In this document: positions 63,760 to 64,000 of the stretch, piece after piece
Position numbering within the stretch: position 1 is the stretch's first letter
Layout: each line of letters starts with the position of its first letter
Assembly (NCBI GenBank): GCA_958450365.1
Contig: CAUEEP010000921.1
Coordinates: 1,541,001-1,605,000 of the forward strand
From: Mesorhabditis belari
Lineage: Eukaryota > Nematoda > Chromadorea > Rhabditida > Rhabditidae
Length of the DNA stretch: 64,000 nucleotides
Direction of reading: 5' to 3'
Position numbers and translations under genes: made by a program
The notes under the pieces: model-generated
Told to the model about the DNA's origin: nothing
Databases searched by the model: none
What the model saw: only the letters and a program-made list of their open reading frames with translations

Positions 63760-64000
63760 ACCCCACCCCCTTCGTACAGTCGCGTAGTCACAAAAGTTTT
63801 TTGTATTTCATTTTTTAAAGTGCCCGTACTTTCAAAAAATGCGTCTTTGGTATCAAAAAATAGCTGAAATTCAGGGCTATTTTTTGATACCTAAGCGCGC
63901 ATTATAGCATAAACGAGTGTCGAGAAAAGCGCATTCAAAGCTAGACCCCGCAACACTCCGCACTGTCATTATGGGGCTGGGGTATTTACAGTGTCTATTT
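63760..64000. repeat. Partial copy of the 27-kb/46-kb MITE family, reverse orientation
   Basis: cgtacagtcgcgtagtcaca is the complement of tgcgactacgagactgtacg (27223); a palindromic tatcaaaaaatag...ctattttttgata core and gcataaacgagtgtcgagaaaa also match. It runs up to the window edge. Confidence 0.6.

Larger units (their letters stand above)
57242..64000. other. Gene-free right end of the window
   Basis: I saw no coding exon I could defend. It contains foldbacks (57740-58218, 60766-61173), GTAC-type MITEs (58250, 58778, 59313, 61515), tRNA-like sequences (57791, 58040, 62165), satellites (59640, 62815) and a direct repeat (61650-61890). Confidence 0.55.

Overview
The window looks like a piece of nematode chromosome. 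The genes have many exons, with introns that are either very short (about 38-60 nt) or kilobase-long and full of repeats. Acceptors are of the tttttag/tttcag type, and some lie directly before an ATG as in spliced-leader trans-splicing. Gene content fits: cuticlin-like ZP protein, UNC-29/ACR-2-type nicotinic receptor subunits, chitin synthase. TTAGGC-like interstitial repeats (the nematode telomere motif) are also present. I cannot name the species. All gene models below were spliced by eye. Each was checked for reading phase across every junction, but none against transcripts.

Layout. 1-6.2 kb, minus strand: the 5' end of a chitin synthase gene (runs off the left edge), an unrecognised 324-aa protein, and a 260-aa protein that joins a two-helix membrane hairpin to PP1 inhibitor-2-like motifs. 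These three sit head to tail and may be an operon. 8.4-25.7 kb, plus strand: two tandem non-alpha nicotinic acetylcholine receptor subunits (19 and 16 coding exons) only about 200 bp apart, recalling the acr-2/acr-3 operon of C. elegans. 31.5-45.3 kb, plus: a 23-exon, 670-aa ZP-domain transmembrane cuticlin-like protein. 48.1-50.1 kb, minus: a kappaB-Ras (NKIRAS) GTPase homologue. 55.4-57.2 kb, minus: a weakly supported 94-aa gene. The rest is repeats.

The non-coding DNA is the most unusual part. Almost every long intron or spacer carries its own, different tandem satellite. More than a dozen long inverted-repeat (foldback) elements are present, several sharing a core like TATCATTTGAAAGC. A short TIR family beginning GTACTTTGTGCTC appears about a dozen times, often in introns. 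tRNA-like sequences with A-box and B-box but broken acceptor stems occur singly, in tandem and as inverted pairs. Two TIR/foldback elements enclose a satellite in their centre. Two insertions can be read against an 'empty' copy inside the same window: a mariner inside a MITE (27.3-28.3 kb, empty copy at 46.1 kb) and a LINE 3' end (53.2-53.6 kb, empty copy at 53.9 kb).

The receptor genes would act at the neuromuscular junction or on motor neurons, chitin synthase in eggshell or pharyngeal chitin, and the ZP protein in apical matrix or cuticle. Nothing shows a common pathway.
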